In this document: in pieces, positions 22,758 through 30,681 of the stretch
Position numbering within the stretch: position 1 is the first letter of the stretch
Layout: every line of letters starts with the position of its first letter
Assembly (NCBI GenBank): GCA_002420315.1
Contig: DIHU01000167.1
Span: 1-30,681, forward strand
DNA: 30,681 nucleotides
Origin: Akkermansiaceae bacterium UBA5688
GTDB lineage: Bacteria; Verrucomicrobiota; Verrucomicrobiia; Verrucomicrobiales; Akkermansiaceae
Direction: 5' to 3'
Program-made: the position numbers and the translations under genes
Notes under the pieces: generated by a model
Told to the model about the DNA's origin: nothing
The model's database searches: none
Seen by the model: the letters and a program-made list of their open reading frames with translations, nothing else

Positions 22758-25439
22758 ATGCAAGAGAGAATTGTAGCGGGACAGCGATGGGTCAGTACGA
22801 GTGAACCCGAGCTAGGTCTGGGGGTTTTGTTGGAATCGCAGGGAAATAGGGTTGTGATCCTATTTACGACAGCGAATGAAAAACGAATGTTCGCTGTCGA
22901 TTCGGCACCCATTCTAAGGGTGCGTTTTAAGGTGGGGGATGAGATTCTGATTCACACGGGAGAGACCATCATCATTGATCGAGTTGAGGACAAGGATGGG
23001 CTCCTGATTTATCATCAAGGTGATCAATCGGTTTCCGAGGGAGAGTTGGATGATTCTATTAGTTTTTCGAAACCCGATGATCGGTTACTTGGTGGCCAGG
23101 TTGACGATCTTCGGACGTTCAACTTGCGCGTCGAATCACTCTTTCGATCATCCAAGATTCGGAGATCGCCGCTACGAGGTTTTTTGGGTGGGCGGGTTGA
23201 TTTGGTTCCTCATCAGATCGCGATTGCGCGTGAGGTGTCATCGCGATTGGCGCCACGTGTCCTTTTGGCAGATGAGGTGGGGCTTGGAAAGACGATTGAG
23301 GCGTGTTTGATTTTGCATCGACTTCATCTGACAGGGCGTGCGGATCGAGTGTTGATTCTTTTGCCTGAGCCTTTAGTGCATCAGTGGTTTGTCGAGCTTC
23401 TGCGTCGTTTTAATTTACTATTTGCCATCTTTGATGAAGCAAGGTGTCAGTCAATTTCGACTGAGAATCCATTTTTGGAAAATCAGCTCATCCTTTGTTC
23501 TCAAGATTTCCTCTTAGATCATCCTGAGCGAATCCCCCAAGTTATTAGTGCGGGATGGGATTTGCTGATTGTAGACGAGGCCCATCATCTAGAATGGAGT
23601 CCGGAGGAAGCAAGTGATGGATATCGCTTAGTGCAGGCTTTGGCGCTAGAGACAGCCTCAGTCTTATTGTTGACAGCGACACCGCAGCAACTTGGTGCGG
23701 AGGGGCACTTTGCACGACTGCAGCTGCTAGATCCAAATCGCTACAATGATCTCAAGGCTTTTTTGGAAGAAACAGATTACTATGAGTTGGTTGCTGATGC
23801 CATCGACTTGATTCAGGAGGGCGGAAAGCCGGATGTGCAGGGATTTGTGGATCGCGCGCCGCGAATTACAGAGGGGCTGGCAAGGTTGGATCAGGAGGGA
23901 GCGCGGGAGAGAGTGGTAAGAGATTTACTCGATTCCTTTGGAACAGGTAGAGTAATGTTTCGCAATACCCGAAAACAGCTGCGTGGGTTTCCGGACCGGA
24001 AGGCACATTTGGTCGCATTAGAAGGGGAAGACCAATTTGTTGCTAAGGTCGATTGGTTGGTGGGATTTTTGGAAAATCATCCCGAGGAGAAAATTCTTCT
24101 AATTGGTAAGAGCTTGGATTTGGTGGAGGATCTAATGGAAGCCCTATTGGATCGAGTTAACATGAAAATTGCCCAGTTCCATGAAGAGTTGACTTTGCTC
24201 CAGCGGGATAGGAATGCCGCTTACTTTTCGGAGAAAAACGGTGCTAATTTATTGATTTGTTCTGAGATTGGAAGTGAAGGGCGTAACTTCCAGTTTTCGC
24301 ACCATCTGGTGCTCTTTGATTTACCGGAAAATCCAGAATTACTCGAGCAGCGGATTGGTCGGCTTGATCGGATTGGGCAGACTGAAACGATCAATATCCA
24401 TGTGCCCTATGTGAAGGGCGATGCTGGGGAGCGATATGCGCGGTGGTATCAGGAGGGCCTGAATGCCTTTGAGAAGAATTTACAAGGGGCTCAACTTCTA
24501 GTGAAGAGACTTCAGCAGATAAAGGCGGACACCTTGCCAAAATTCATTGAGGAATCAAAAAAACTGCGAGCGGAGACCGAGGCTCAAATGGAACGAGGAC
24601 CCGATCGGCTTCTAGCGCTAACATCTAAGGGTGGTGGTGAAATTGAAAAGGTGCTGGAGGAGCTCGATGGATGGGACGGAGATCGGGAGTTTGAGGATTG
24701 GATTTTGAGGCTCTTTGATCACTTCGGGCTGGAAGTTGAGGAGTTAGATGCTCGAGATTATTTACTCAAACAGGGTAATGTGATTACCGATGCTTTCCCC
24801 GATTTATCCGAAGACGGAATGGCCGTCACCTTCGATCGAGATCGCGCCTTAATGCGCGAGGAGATTGGGCTTATGACAGCGGATCATCCCATGGTGAGAA
24901 ACTCGATTGATTTTTTGCTCTCAGCTGAAGTTGGGAATTGCGCCTTTGGAGTTTGGGAGGCGCCCGGAACAAGCTCTGTGATTCTAGAAGCCTACTACAT
25001 TTTGGAATGTGTGGCTCCAGCTTCGCTGCAAACCGATCACTATCTTCCTGCGGTGCCTCTGCGAGTGGCGATTGACTACCAAGGAAAAGATATGACTTCC
25101 GATGCATCTTTGATGAAAGCCGTACTTCGTCGAGGCAACCACCGTAAGCTTCTTGAACAACCTAAGATCACGGGCGAGATGATACCTGAGATGTTGAAAA
25201 CGCTTGATTTGTTAGCCGGAAAGCGACGGGTAGCAGTTGTGAAGAGATCGTTAGAAGTGATGCAGAGTTCGTTTGATGAAGAAAAAGAGCGTTTGGAAGA
25301 TTTAGCTCAATTAAATCCTCTGGTTGGAGAGGAGGAATTGCTTCAGATTGAGGATCATCGTGAGGCCCTTAAGTCGGCTCTGGGAGGAGCCCGTCTTCGA
25401 TTGGATTCCCTTCGTCTGATTTACAAAGTGCCTTCGTAG
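22758..25439 (+). CDS. rapA: RNA polymerase-associated ATPase RapA (HepA)
   Basis: Swi2/Snf2 ATPase that, in E. coli, binds RNA polymerase and helps recycle it from post-termination complexes. The 893-residue protein follows E. coli RapA (968) over most of its length as I recall it. The N-terminal polymerase-binding region includes GQRWVSTSEPELGLG, FSKPDDRLLGGQVDDL and GRVDLVPHQIAIAREV. Walker A is in LLADEVGLGKTIEA (residues 169-182), the DEAH box at 273-276, LLTATPQQLGAEGHFARL follows, and motif VI is RIGRLDRIGQTE near residue 535. The C-terminal third is less conserved. It differs in type from the Snf2 protein at the window start. Its 3' end overlaps the convergent DUF1853 gene by 19 nt. 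Confidence 0.93.
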   Translation: MQERIVAGQRWVSTSEPELGLGVLLESQGNRVVILFTTANEKRMFAVDSAPILRVRFKVGDEILIHTGETIIIDRVEDKDGLLIYHQGDQSVSEGELDDSISFSKPDDRLLGGQVDDLRTFNLRVESLFRSSKIRRSPLRGFLGGRVDLVPHQIAIAREVSSRLAPRVLLADEVGLGKTIEACLILHRLHLTGRADRVLILLPEPLVHQWFVELLRRFNLLFAIFDEARCQSISTENPFLENQLILCSQDFLLDHPERIPQVISAGWDLLIVDEAHHLEWSPEEASDGYRLVQALALETASVLLLTATPQQLGAEGHFARLQLLDPNRYNDLKAFLEETDYYELVADAIDLIQEGGKPDVQGFVDRAPRITEGLARLDQEGARERVVRDLLDSFGTGRVMFRNTRKQLRGFPDRKAHLVALEGEDQFVAKVDWLVGFLENHPEEKILLIGKSLDLVEDLMEALLDRVNMKIAQFHEELTLLQRDRNAAYFSEKNGANLLICSEIGSEGRNFQFSHHLVLFDLPENPELLEQRIGRLDRIGQTETINIHVPYVKGDAGERYARWYQEGLNAFEKNLQGAQLLVKRLQQIKADTLPKFIEESKKLRAETEAQMERGPDRLLALTSKGGGEIEKVLEELDGWDGDREFEDWILRLFDHFGLEVEELDARDYLLKQGNVITDAFPDLSEDGMAVTFDRDRALMREEIGLMTADHPMVRNSIDFLLSAEVGNCAFGVWEAPGTSSVILEAYYILECVAPASLQTDHYLPAVPLRVAIDYQGKDMTSDASLMKAVLRRGNHRKLLEQPKITGEMIPEMLKTLDLLAGKRRVAVVKRSLEVMQSSFDEEKERLEDLAQLNPLVGEEELLQIEDHREALKSALGGARLRLDSLRLIYKVPS

Positions 25440-26224
25440 TGAGGGTATTCTGCAGGAGCGATAAAATAGGGAAGTGGTTTGTTGGGGACTCGAACCATCG
25501 CGCACCTTTCTAAAGGCTGGGTGGGTTCCCACGATTCCAAAGTGATTTTAGGTAGAAATTTTAAGGGGATAGGCCAGAGAGTTTTCGGAATGACTCGGAA
25601 TTCTTGACCGGCTGGGAAGTGTATCGGAATCTCGGTCTGGCGGAGCCATTTTCCACGGCGACATTTCGGGTTTGAGAACTCGGGAGTTGCTGTTGTTTCG
25701 GCTTCAATGTGATCGAAGAGGCATCCGTGAACGAGTTGTTTTGTGATAATGTCTTCGTCGCGATACTTGGTGGGGAGGAGATCTTGAAAACTGTGGGTAA
25801 GTTGGAGTTGGTGTTGTCGAAGGTGCGTAAGTTTTTTGAAGTAGTTGTCTCGGGCATCTGGTCCGGGTAGGTCGCTTCCAACCGCGAGGTAGAATTTAGT
25901 GGCACATTCGAGGTGGATGATTTGGTTGGAATCGAGATTGCGGAGGAGGAAGTCAAGTTCGCCGATGGTAGTATGAATGTCTTTTTGGATTTGAAGGTTT
26001 CGTTCTAGCAGTTCGTAGTTTTTGGAGGCCGCAAAAATTTGAGCGAGGGCGTCTTCGTAAAGGTGGCCGAGTTTTTGTGAGAGGTTGAGCGGCGTTAAGT
26101 CATCGGGAGGAGCGAGATCCGATGCTGGGAAGTGCGGAGCTTCTGGAAGATCGGCAATGAGGAGAGGGGCTGTTGCAAAGCTCTTGAGAATTATTTCGGT
26201 CGCCTGTTTGGGGTGAAGAGTCAT
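25421..26224 (-). CDS. DUF1853 family protein, possible PD-(D/E)XK nuclease fold
   Basis: A 267-residue protein matching DUF1853: KLGHLYEDALAQIF (51-64), YELLERNLQIQ (70-80), TIGELDFLLRNL (86-97), IIHLECATKFYLAVGSDLPG (102-121) and a KKLTHLRQHQLQL helix (130-142). A C-terminal GCLFDHI and GKWLR complete it. The order Glu57, Glu89/Asp91, then Glu106 with Lys110 resembles the catalytic core of PD-(D/E)XK nucleases, the clan to which I recall DUF1853 being assigned. No activity is known to me. The gene is convergent with rapA, their last 19 nt overlapping. It stands alone on its strand, followed upstream by a 320-nt spacer. The family call is good; nuclease activity is inference. Confidence 0.82.
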   Translation of the reverse strand: MTLHPKQATEIILKSFATAPLLIADLPEAPHFPASDLAPPDDLTPLNLSQKLGHLYEDALAQIFAASKNYELLERNLQIQKDIHTTIGELDFLLRNLDSNQIIHLECATKFYLAVGSDLPGPDARDNYFKKLTHLRQHQLQLTHSFQDLLPTKYRDEDIITKQLVHGCLFDHIEAETTATPEFSNPKCRRGKWLRQTEIPIHFPAGQEFRVIPKTLWPIPLKFLPKITLESWEPTQPLERCAMVRVPNKPLPYFIAPAEYPHYEGTL

Positions 26225-26544
26225 TTTGAAAGCTGAAAGAGGTTCGCTTGATATTTTTGTGTGATGAGGTGAATCCCTTGAGATTATGTAAGCGACAGTT
26301 TGTTGATTTCCTTGCGGCTAGGAAGATCCAAAGTGTTTTGGATAAACTCTACAAGAATCCTAAATATAGATATGGCAAAGTTTTTGGAAGTGAGAATGAA
26401 GGATGAGAATTAGTAGAGGGAGCCAATAGATTAGGTGTCTTAAAACGAAAGATCCTTCTTAGGAGGGATCAAAAAGCCCGAGCCTCAGGTGAGGTCTCGG
26501 GCTTTTAAATAGGAATCGCAAGCGAGGAGCTCGCGAGAATGAGT
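26225..26544. other. 320-nt spacer between DUF1853 and ilvC
   Basis: It holds the upstream region of the DUF1853 gene and, near its other end, the ilvC terminator. Only tiny open frames are present (for example a 13-codon ATG frame at 26372), with no support for a gene. No repeat or RNA structure apart from the terminator was seen. Confidence 0.5.
26471..26507. terminator. Strong intrinsic terminator downstream of ilvC
   Basis: AAAAGCCCGAGCCTC (26472-26486) pairs with GAGGTCTCGGGCTTTT (26491-26506), a stem of about 15 bp with one bulge and a 4-nt AGGT loop. The A-tract on one side and T-tract on the other give a U-run in either direction. It lies 38 nt beyond the ilvC stop on the minus strand. 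Confidence 0.9.
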
Positions 26545-28020
26545 CTAGGCGTTAATGGGCTTCATTGCCCCCATCGCTTCGCGAAGGTATATGCCGATTT
26601 CTTCCACTTCGTGGTCGCGGATGATGGCGTTGACCTGAACGAGCGTTTGATTGTCGACGCTTTGGTCGCTTGAATTGAGACCTTTTCCGATGACGCTGGT
26701 GTCAACTTTGGACATGAAGTCTTGCAAAAGAGGGACGGCAGCGTGACTGAACAGATAACAACCATACTCGGCGGTATCCGAAATGACGCGATTCATTTCG
26801 TAGAGTTTCTTGCGTGCAATGGTGTTGGCGATAAGTGGAGTTTCATGGAGAGACTCGTAGTAGGCTGACTCAGGCTCGATGCCTGCTTCGACCATCGCTT
26901 CAAAAGCGAGTTCGACACCGGCGCGCACCATCGCAACCATCAGGATCCCTTTGTCGAAGTATTCCTGCTCGGAGATTTCGCCTTCACCCTCCGTTTGTTC
27001 GAATTCGGTTTCACCAGTGTCCTTGCGCCAGCCAAGGAGGTTGACGTCATCGTTTGCCCAGTCGGTCATCATGGTGCTTGAGAACTCACCTGAAATGATA
27101 TCGTCCATATGCTTGTAGAATAGATCCCGCATGATGTCTTTGAGCTGCTCAGAAAGCTTGAAAGCTTCGATCTTCGCAGGATTGGAAAGGCGATCCATCA
27201 TGTTGGTAATGCCACCGTGCTTGAGCGCTTCGGTGGTAACTTCCCAGCCGTTCTGGATAAACTTGACGGCCCATTTTGGATCGATGCCATCAGCTTTCAT
27301 TTTCTCAAAGCAGAGAATGGAGCCAGCCTGGAGAAGACCGCAAAGAATAGTTTGTTCTCCCATGAGGTCGGATTTCACTTCAGCTACGAAGGATGATTCG
27401 AGGACGCCTGCTTTATCCCCGCCTTGGCCGACGGCAAGAGCTTTGGCAAGTTCGATGCCCTCCCCGGAAGGATCGTTTTCAACGTGGCAGGCGATGAGGG
27501 TGGGAACTCCAAAGCCGCGTTTATATTCTTCGCGTACCTCAGAACCGGGTGACTTTGGAGCGACCATAATAACAGTGAGGTCTTTGCGGATTTGGGTTCC
27601 TTCTTCAACGATGTTGAACCCGTGAGCATAAGAAAAAGTAGCACCTTCCTTCATATGCGGGATGACTGTTTCGACCACTTTAGTATGCTGTTTATCTGGT
27701 GCAAGATTCATCACGATATCAGCGGTCGGAAGCATTTCCTCATAGGTGCCAACCGCGAAACCATTTTCGGTTGCGTTGAGGTAGGACTGGCGCTTTTCCT
27801 CGATCGCAGCAGGGCGGAGGGTATAGGATACGTCGAGGCCGGAGTCGCGCATGTTGAGGCCCTGGTTGAGGCCTTGGGCGCCACAGCCCACAATCACAAT
27901 CTTTAGTCCTTTAGCTGCATTTACGCCGTTGGCGAACTCAGAGGCGTCCATGAAACGGCAAGTGCCAAGCTCGTCAAGCTGGCGCCGAAGTGGGAGAGTG
28001 TTGAAGTAATTCGTGCTCAT
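26545..28020 (-). CDS. ilvC: Ketol-acid reductoisomerase, class II
   Basis: NADPH-dependent isomeroreductase of branched-chain amino acid synthesis. The ATG at 28020 gives MSTNYFNTLPLRRQLDEL and a 491-residue protein, exactly the length of the long class II enzyme of E. coli and plants; the open frame extends upstream to 28095 without support. The Rossmann motif is VIVGCGAQGLNQGLNMRDSG; other blocks are MNLAPDKQHT, SYAHGFNIVEEG, VAPKSPGSEVREEYKRGFG and the duplicated knotted C-terminal domain with LMGEQTILCG. A strong terminator follows. The first gene of the pathway (ilvB/ilvI) is not in this window. Confidence 0.97.
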   Translation of the reverse strand: MSTNYFNTLPLRRQLDELGTCRFMDASEFANGVNAAKGLKIVIVGCGAQGLNQGLNMRDSGLDVSYTLRPAAIEEKRQSYLNATENGFAVGTYEEMLPTADIVMNLAPDKQHTKVVETVIPHMKEGATFSYAHGFNIVEEGTQIRKDLTVIMVAPKSPGSEVREEYKRGFGVPTLIACHVENDPSGEGIELAKALAVGQGGDKAGVLESSFVAEVKSDLMGEQTILCGLLQAGSILCFEKMKADGIDPKWAVKFIQNGWEVTTEALKHGGITNMMDRLSNPAKIEAFKLSEQLKDIMRDLFYKHMDDIISGEFSSTMMTDWANDDVNLLGWRKDTGETEFEQTEGEGEISEQEYFDKGILMVAMVRAGVELAFEAMVEAGIEPESAYYESLHETPLIANTIARKKLYEMNRVISDTAEYGCYLFSHAAVPLLQDFMSKVDTSVIGKGLNSSDQSVDNQTLVQVNAIIRDHEVEEIGIYLREAMGAMKPINA

Positions 28021-28541
28021 TTGTTTCGAAAAAGTTGATCTGTCGACGGCTTGAATGTCAGGAAACCGAGATTTGTAAACGAAGAATCGGTTCAAGATAC
28101 TAAGAAATTCGTCTCAAAATCGAGGTTGTTGGATCTTTAGCTTATAGAGCGTCAGGTTCAAAAGGTCTGATCTGGTTGCAAAAAATTTGGCGAAAAGACG
28201 GTTCTCTAGGCTTCATGAGAACTTCAGTTCGAGGATGTCTAATTTAAATTTTGCTGGAAAAATGAGGCTTCAAGAGGCTCGCTGAGCTTGCTCTGCTTGA
28301 TGTCGGAGTCTTGATGGTTCTGGCAGCTACTTCTTTAAATCTCGGAGTATCACGGTTTCTGCGACGCTTTTGCGTATTAATACTAATTTTTATTCTAGCC
28401 CAGTTTTTATCCTGGGAGGTGACCTTATTTTTTTTTGGAAAGGTCGAAAGAGAACTTGATTGAAGCTGAAAAAGTCTCGTTCCAGACTCGACAAAAGGGT
28501 GGGCTGGCGATTAAGACGCGCCCTCCACGAGACAAGTTACT
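28021..28541. other. 521-nt divergent spacer between ilvC and the EF-G gene
   Basis: This is the promoter region for both flanking genes. An AT-rich stretch at about 28375-28398 (TTGCGT followed by TATTCT with a 15-nt spacer) could be a weak sigma-70-like promoter toward EF-G. A small CCCAG/CTGGG hairpin lies at about 28400-28416, followed by a T-run about 10 nt later. No open frame of credible length and no tRNA or known riboswitch was recognised. The length leaves room for an mRNA leader or small RNA. Confidence 0.45.
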
Positions 28542-30632
28542 ATGACAGACCTCACTAAATACCGTAACATTGGCATCTTTGCGCACGTTGATGCTGGAAA
28601 GACCACGACGACTGAGCGAATCCTCAAGCTCACTGGAAAAATCCACAAAACGGGTGAGGTCCACGATGGTGAGTCTACAACCGACTTCATGGAGCAGGAA
28701 GCTGAGCGCGGAATTACCATTCAGTCAGCGGCGACTACCTGTTTCTGGGACGACCACCGGATGAACATTATCGATACCCCGGGACACGTTGACTTTACGA
28801 TTGAGGTTTACCGCTCTCTCAAAGTTCTCGACGGAGGGGTCGGAGTTTTCTGTGGGTCAGGTGGTGTTGAGCCCCAATCCGAAACTAACTGGCGTTACGC
28901 CAACGACTCAGAAGTCGCTCGGATTATCTTTGTTAATAAACTCGACCGGATCGGAGCGGACTTTTATCGCGTGATACAGCAGACAAAGGATGTTCTTGGA
29001 GCAACCCCGCTTGTGATGACGATTCCAATTGGTTTTGAGGATTCCTTCGTAGGAGTCGTGGATGTCCTTGAGAAGAAGGCTTATGTCTGGGACGACTCCG
29101 GTCTTCCTGAGAATTTTGAGATCCAAGACGTTCCCGAGGACCTCGTCGATAAATGTAATCAGTATCACGAAGAATTGATCGAAACCGCCGTGGAGCAGGA
29201 TGACGAGGTGATGGAAGCTTACCTCGAAGGGAATATCCCTGATATCGCCACCATCAAAAAGTGTATTCGAAAAGGAACTATCGCTTTAGATTTCTTCCCG
29301 GCTTTTTGTGGTTCAGCCTTTAAGAACAAAGGTGTCCAGAATGTGCTTAATGCCGTTGTCGACTATCTGCCATCTCCGATTGAAGTAGAGCCGGAACCCG
29401 AGTTTGACGATGACGGTGAATTGACCGGTGAGGTTGCTACAGTTGATGCAAACGGACCTTTGCGAGCACTCGCTTTTAAGATCATGGACGATCAATTTGG
29501 TGCCTTGACCTTTACTCGGATTTATTCGGGAACGATGAAAAAAGGGGATACGATTCTTAACACATTCACAGGTAAAACTGAGCGCGTTGGTCGTCTCGTC
29601 GAGATGCATGCTGATGACCGAACTGAGCTTGATAGTGCACAAGCGGGTGACATCATTGCTCTTGTCGGTCTTAAAAATGTTCAAACCGGACACACTCTTT
29701 GTTCAAAAGACAACCCTGCTACCCTTGAGCCCATGGTATTCCCGGATCCCGTGATCTCCCTTGCGGTGGCTCCAAAAGATAAAGCCAACGCTGAGAAGCT
29801 TGGCATCGCGCTCGGGAAAATGATCCAGGAGGACCCTTCCTTCCGGGTTGAGACGGATCTTGATTCTGGTGAAACCATCCTTAAAGGAATGGGGGAGCTG
29901 CACCTTGATATCAAGGTTGATATCCTCAAGCGGACCCACAAAGTTGAGGTTGATGTGGGTGCCCCTCAGGTCGCATATCGCGAGACAATTACCAAAGAAA
30001 CTACAGATAGTTATACTCACAAAAAGCAATCTGGTGGTTCAGGTCAATTTGCTAAGATTGATTACACTCTGACTCCTCTGGAGCCTGGAGAGGGCTTTCA
30101 GTTCGAGTCCACGGTGGTTGGTGGTAATGTTCCAAAAGAATATTGGTCCGCCGTCGAAAAGGGCTTTAAGAAATCTCTCGAGAAGGGGGTCCTGGCCGGC
30201 TACCCTTGCTTAGATTTCAAGGTTACTCTTACTGATGGAGGATTTCATGCGGTTGACTCCTCGGCCGTAGCTTTTGAAATTGCTTCGAGAGCCGCTTATC
30301 GTCAAACCGTTCCCAAGGCAGGGGCTCAGATTCTTGAGCCTATTATGAAGCTCGATGTTTTCACCCCTGAGGATCACGTTGGAGATGTTATCGGTGATCT
30401 GAATCGTCGTCGCGGTATGATCCAGTCACAGGATTCAGCTTCCGGTGGAATTCGCATCAAGGCACAGGCTCCTCTTTCCGAGATGTTTGGATACATTGGT
30501 GACCTTCGGACCATGACTTCAGGCCGTGGCCAGTTTTCGATGGAATTTGAGCACTACGCACCTTGCCCGAGAAACGTTGCTGATCAAGTGGTCGCCGATG
30601 CTAAGGAGCGCGAGGAAGCCAAGAAGAAATAA
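28542..30632 (+). CDS. fusA: Elongation factor G, resembling the gammaproteobacterial second-copy type
   Basis: Translocation GTPase of protein synthesis. The 696-residue protein has the full G domain: AHVDAGKTTTTERIL, switch I EAERGITIQSAATT, DTPGHVDFTIEV, NKLDR and GSAF. Domains II to V follow, with KGMGELHLDIKVDILKR, the domain IV QSGGSGQFAKIDY and the C-terminal GDVIGDLNRRRGMI. Several signatures differ from usual EF-G1: VFCGSGGVEPQSETNWRYAN, GGFHAVDSSAVAFEIA and LRTMTSGRGQFSMEFEHYAP, all of which I recall from the second EF-G of Vibrio and relatives. No ribosomal protein or tuf gene adjoins it on the left, so it is not in a visible str operon. A second fusA may exist elsewhere. Confidence 0.95.
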   Translation: MTDLTKYRNIGIFAHVDAGKTTTTERILKLTGKIHKTGEVHDGESTTDFMEQEAERGITIQSAATTCFWDDHRMNIIDTPGHVDFTIEVYRSLKVLDGGVGVFCGSGGVEPQSETNWRYANDSEVARIIFVNKLDRIGADFYRVIQQTKDVLGATPLVMTIPIGFEDSFVGVVDVLEKKAYVWDDSGLPENFEIQDVPEDLVDKCNQYHEELIETAVEQDDEVMEAYLEGNIPDIATIKKCIRKGTIALDFFPAFCGSAFKNKGVQNVLNAVVDYLPSPIEVEPEPEFDDDGELTGEVATVDANGPLRALAFKIMDDQFGALTFTRIYSGTMKKGDTILNTFTGKTERVGRLVEMHADDRTELDSAQAGDIIALVGLKNVQTGHTLCSKDNPATLEPMVFPDPVISLAVAPKDKANAEKLGIALGKMIQEDPSFRVETDLDSGETILKGMGELHLDIKVDILKRTHKVEVDVGAPQVAYRETITKETTDSYTHKKQSGGSGQFAKIDYTLTPLEPGEGFQFESTVVGGNVPKEYWSAVEKGFKKSLEKGVLAGYPCLDFKVTLTDGGFHAVDSSAVAFEIASRAAYRQTVPKAGAQILEPIMKLDVFTPEDHVGDVIGDLNRRRGMIQSQDSASGGIRIKAQAPLSEMFGYIGDLRTMTSGRGQFSMEFEHYAPCPRNVADQVVADAKEREEAKKK

Positions 30633-30661
30633 TTTTCCGGAGCTTAATCTATTTTGAAAAG

Positions 30662-30681
30662 GCGCGCCTGAGATGGCGCGC
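30662..30681 (+). terminator. Hairpin after EF-G, cut by the window end
   Basis: GCGCGCC (30662-30668) and GGCGCGC (30675-30681) form a perfect 7-bp GC stem with a 6-nt loop, 29 nt past the EF-G stop. The U-tract, if any, is beyond the window, so it is a probable rather than proven terminator. Confidence 0.6.

Noticed and set aside
22758..26224. rapA plus DUF1853 as a phage-defence island with helicase and nuclease
   Set aside because: The helicase has RapA polymerase-binding domains, there is no methylase, integrase or defence partner nearby, and the genes face each other rather than forming an operon.
27131..27625. 164-codon plus-strand frame opposite ilvC
   Set aside because: Antisense shadow of a strongly conserved gene.
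28400..28416. CCCAG/CTGGG hairpin as a terminator
   Set aside because: Only five base pairs, the T-run is about 10 nt away, and no gene upstream on that strand needs termination.
1..30681. CRISPR array, insertion sequence or prophage
   Set aside because: No regularly spaced repeats, transposase or integrase motifs, or phage structural genes were seen on either strand.

Overview
The window looks like an ordinary stretch of a free-living bacterial chromosome, most likely from the Verrucomicrobiota (PVC group) and perhaps marine. This rests on protein content only. A secreted DUF1080 protein is typical of Planctomycetota and Verrucomicrobiota. PurF is the long Bacteroidota-like form, glutamine synthetase is the eukaryote-like type II, and IspH is the long plant/cyanobacteria-like form. 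Several other proteins (RapA, the elongation factor G, the monomeric isocitrate dehydrogenase, DUF1853) resemble gammaproteobacterial versions as I remember them. No phage genes, insertion sequences, CRISPR arrays or rRNA genes were seen. One tRNA-Leu is present.

Layout. 1-2.7 kb: the 3' end of a Swi2/Snf2 helicase gene, converging on an ispH gene that overlaps an upstream YwaF-like membrane protein gene. 2.8-6.8 kb (+): monomeric NADP isocitrate dehydrogenase, a DUF368 (PopT-type) membrane protein, and a methylthioadenosine phosphorylase whose start overlaps the DUF368 stop. 6.8-10.3 kb: serA (-) and ilvD (+), divergent. 10.3-14.7 kb: a bidirectional terminator, a DUF3108 secreted protein (-), the purM-purF pair (+), then ispF (-) coupled to suhB. 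14.7-18.8 kb: suhB and a CoaB-only protein (-), separated by a palindrome-containing spacer; then tRNA-Leu, maf and a lipid-kinase-family gene (+), and an unknown two-helix membrane protein. 19-21.3 kb: a secreted DUF1080-NTF2 fusion and type II glutamine synthetase with a strong terminator. 21.4-26.2 kb: a kinase-like/PP2C fusion (-) divergent from rapA (+), which overlaps tail to tail with a DUF1853 gene (-). 26.5-30.7 kb: ilvC (-) with a strong terminator, a 521-bp leader region, and an EF-G gene (+) with a hairpin at the window edge.

Most genes are housekeeping: isoprenoid (ispH, ispF), purine (purM, purF), serine and branched-chain amino acids (serA, ilvD, ilvC), nitrogen and carbon (glutamine synthetase, icd), CoA and methionine salvage. 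They are scattered singly or in pairs rather than in pathway operons. Junctions that suggest coupling are DUF368/mtnP (ATGA), suhB/ispF (ATGA), maf/lipid kinase (ATGA), ywaF-like/ispH (8-nt overlap) and purM/purF (13-nt gap).

I did not find an obvious new multi-gene system. The best leads are the minimal kinase-like domain fused in front of a PP2C phosphatase, just upstream of glutamine synthetase; the rapA/DUF1853 tail-to-tail pair; a DUF1080-NTF2 fusion with three AGATCT palindromes upstream; and the possible gammaproteobacterial-type second EF-G.
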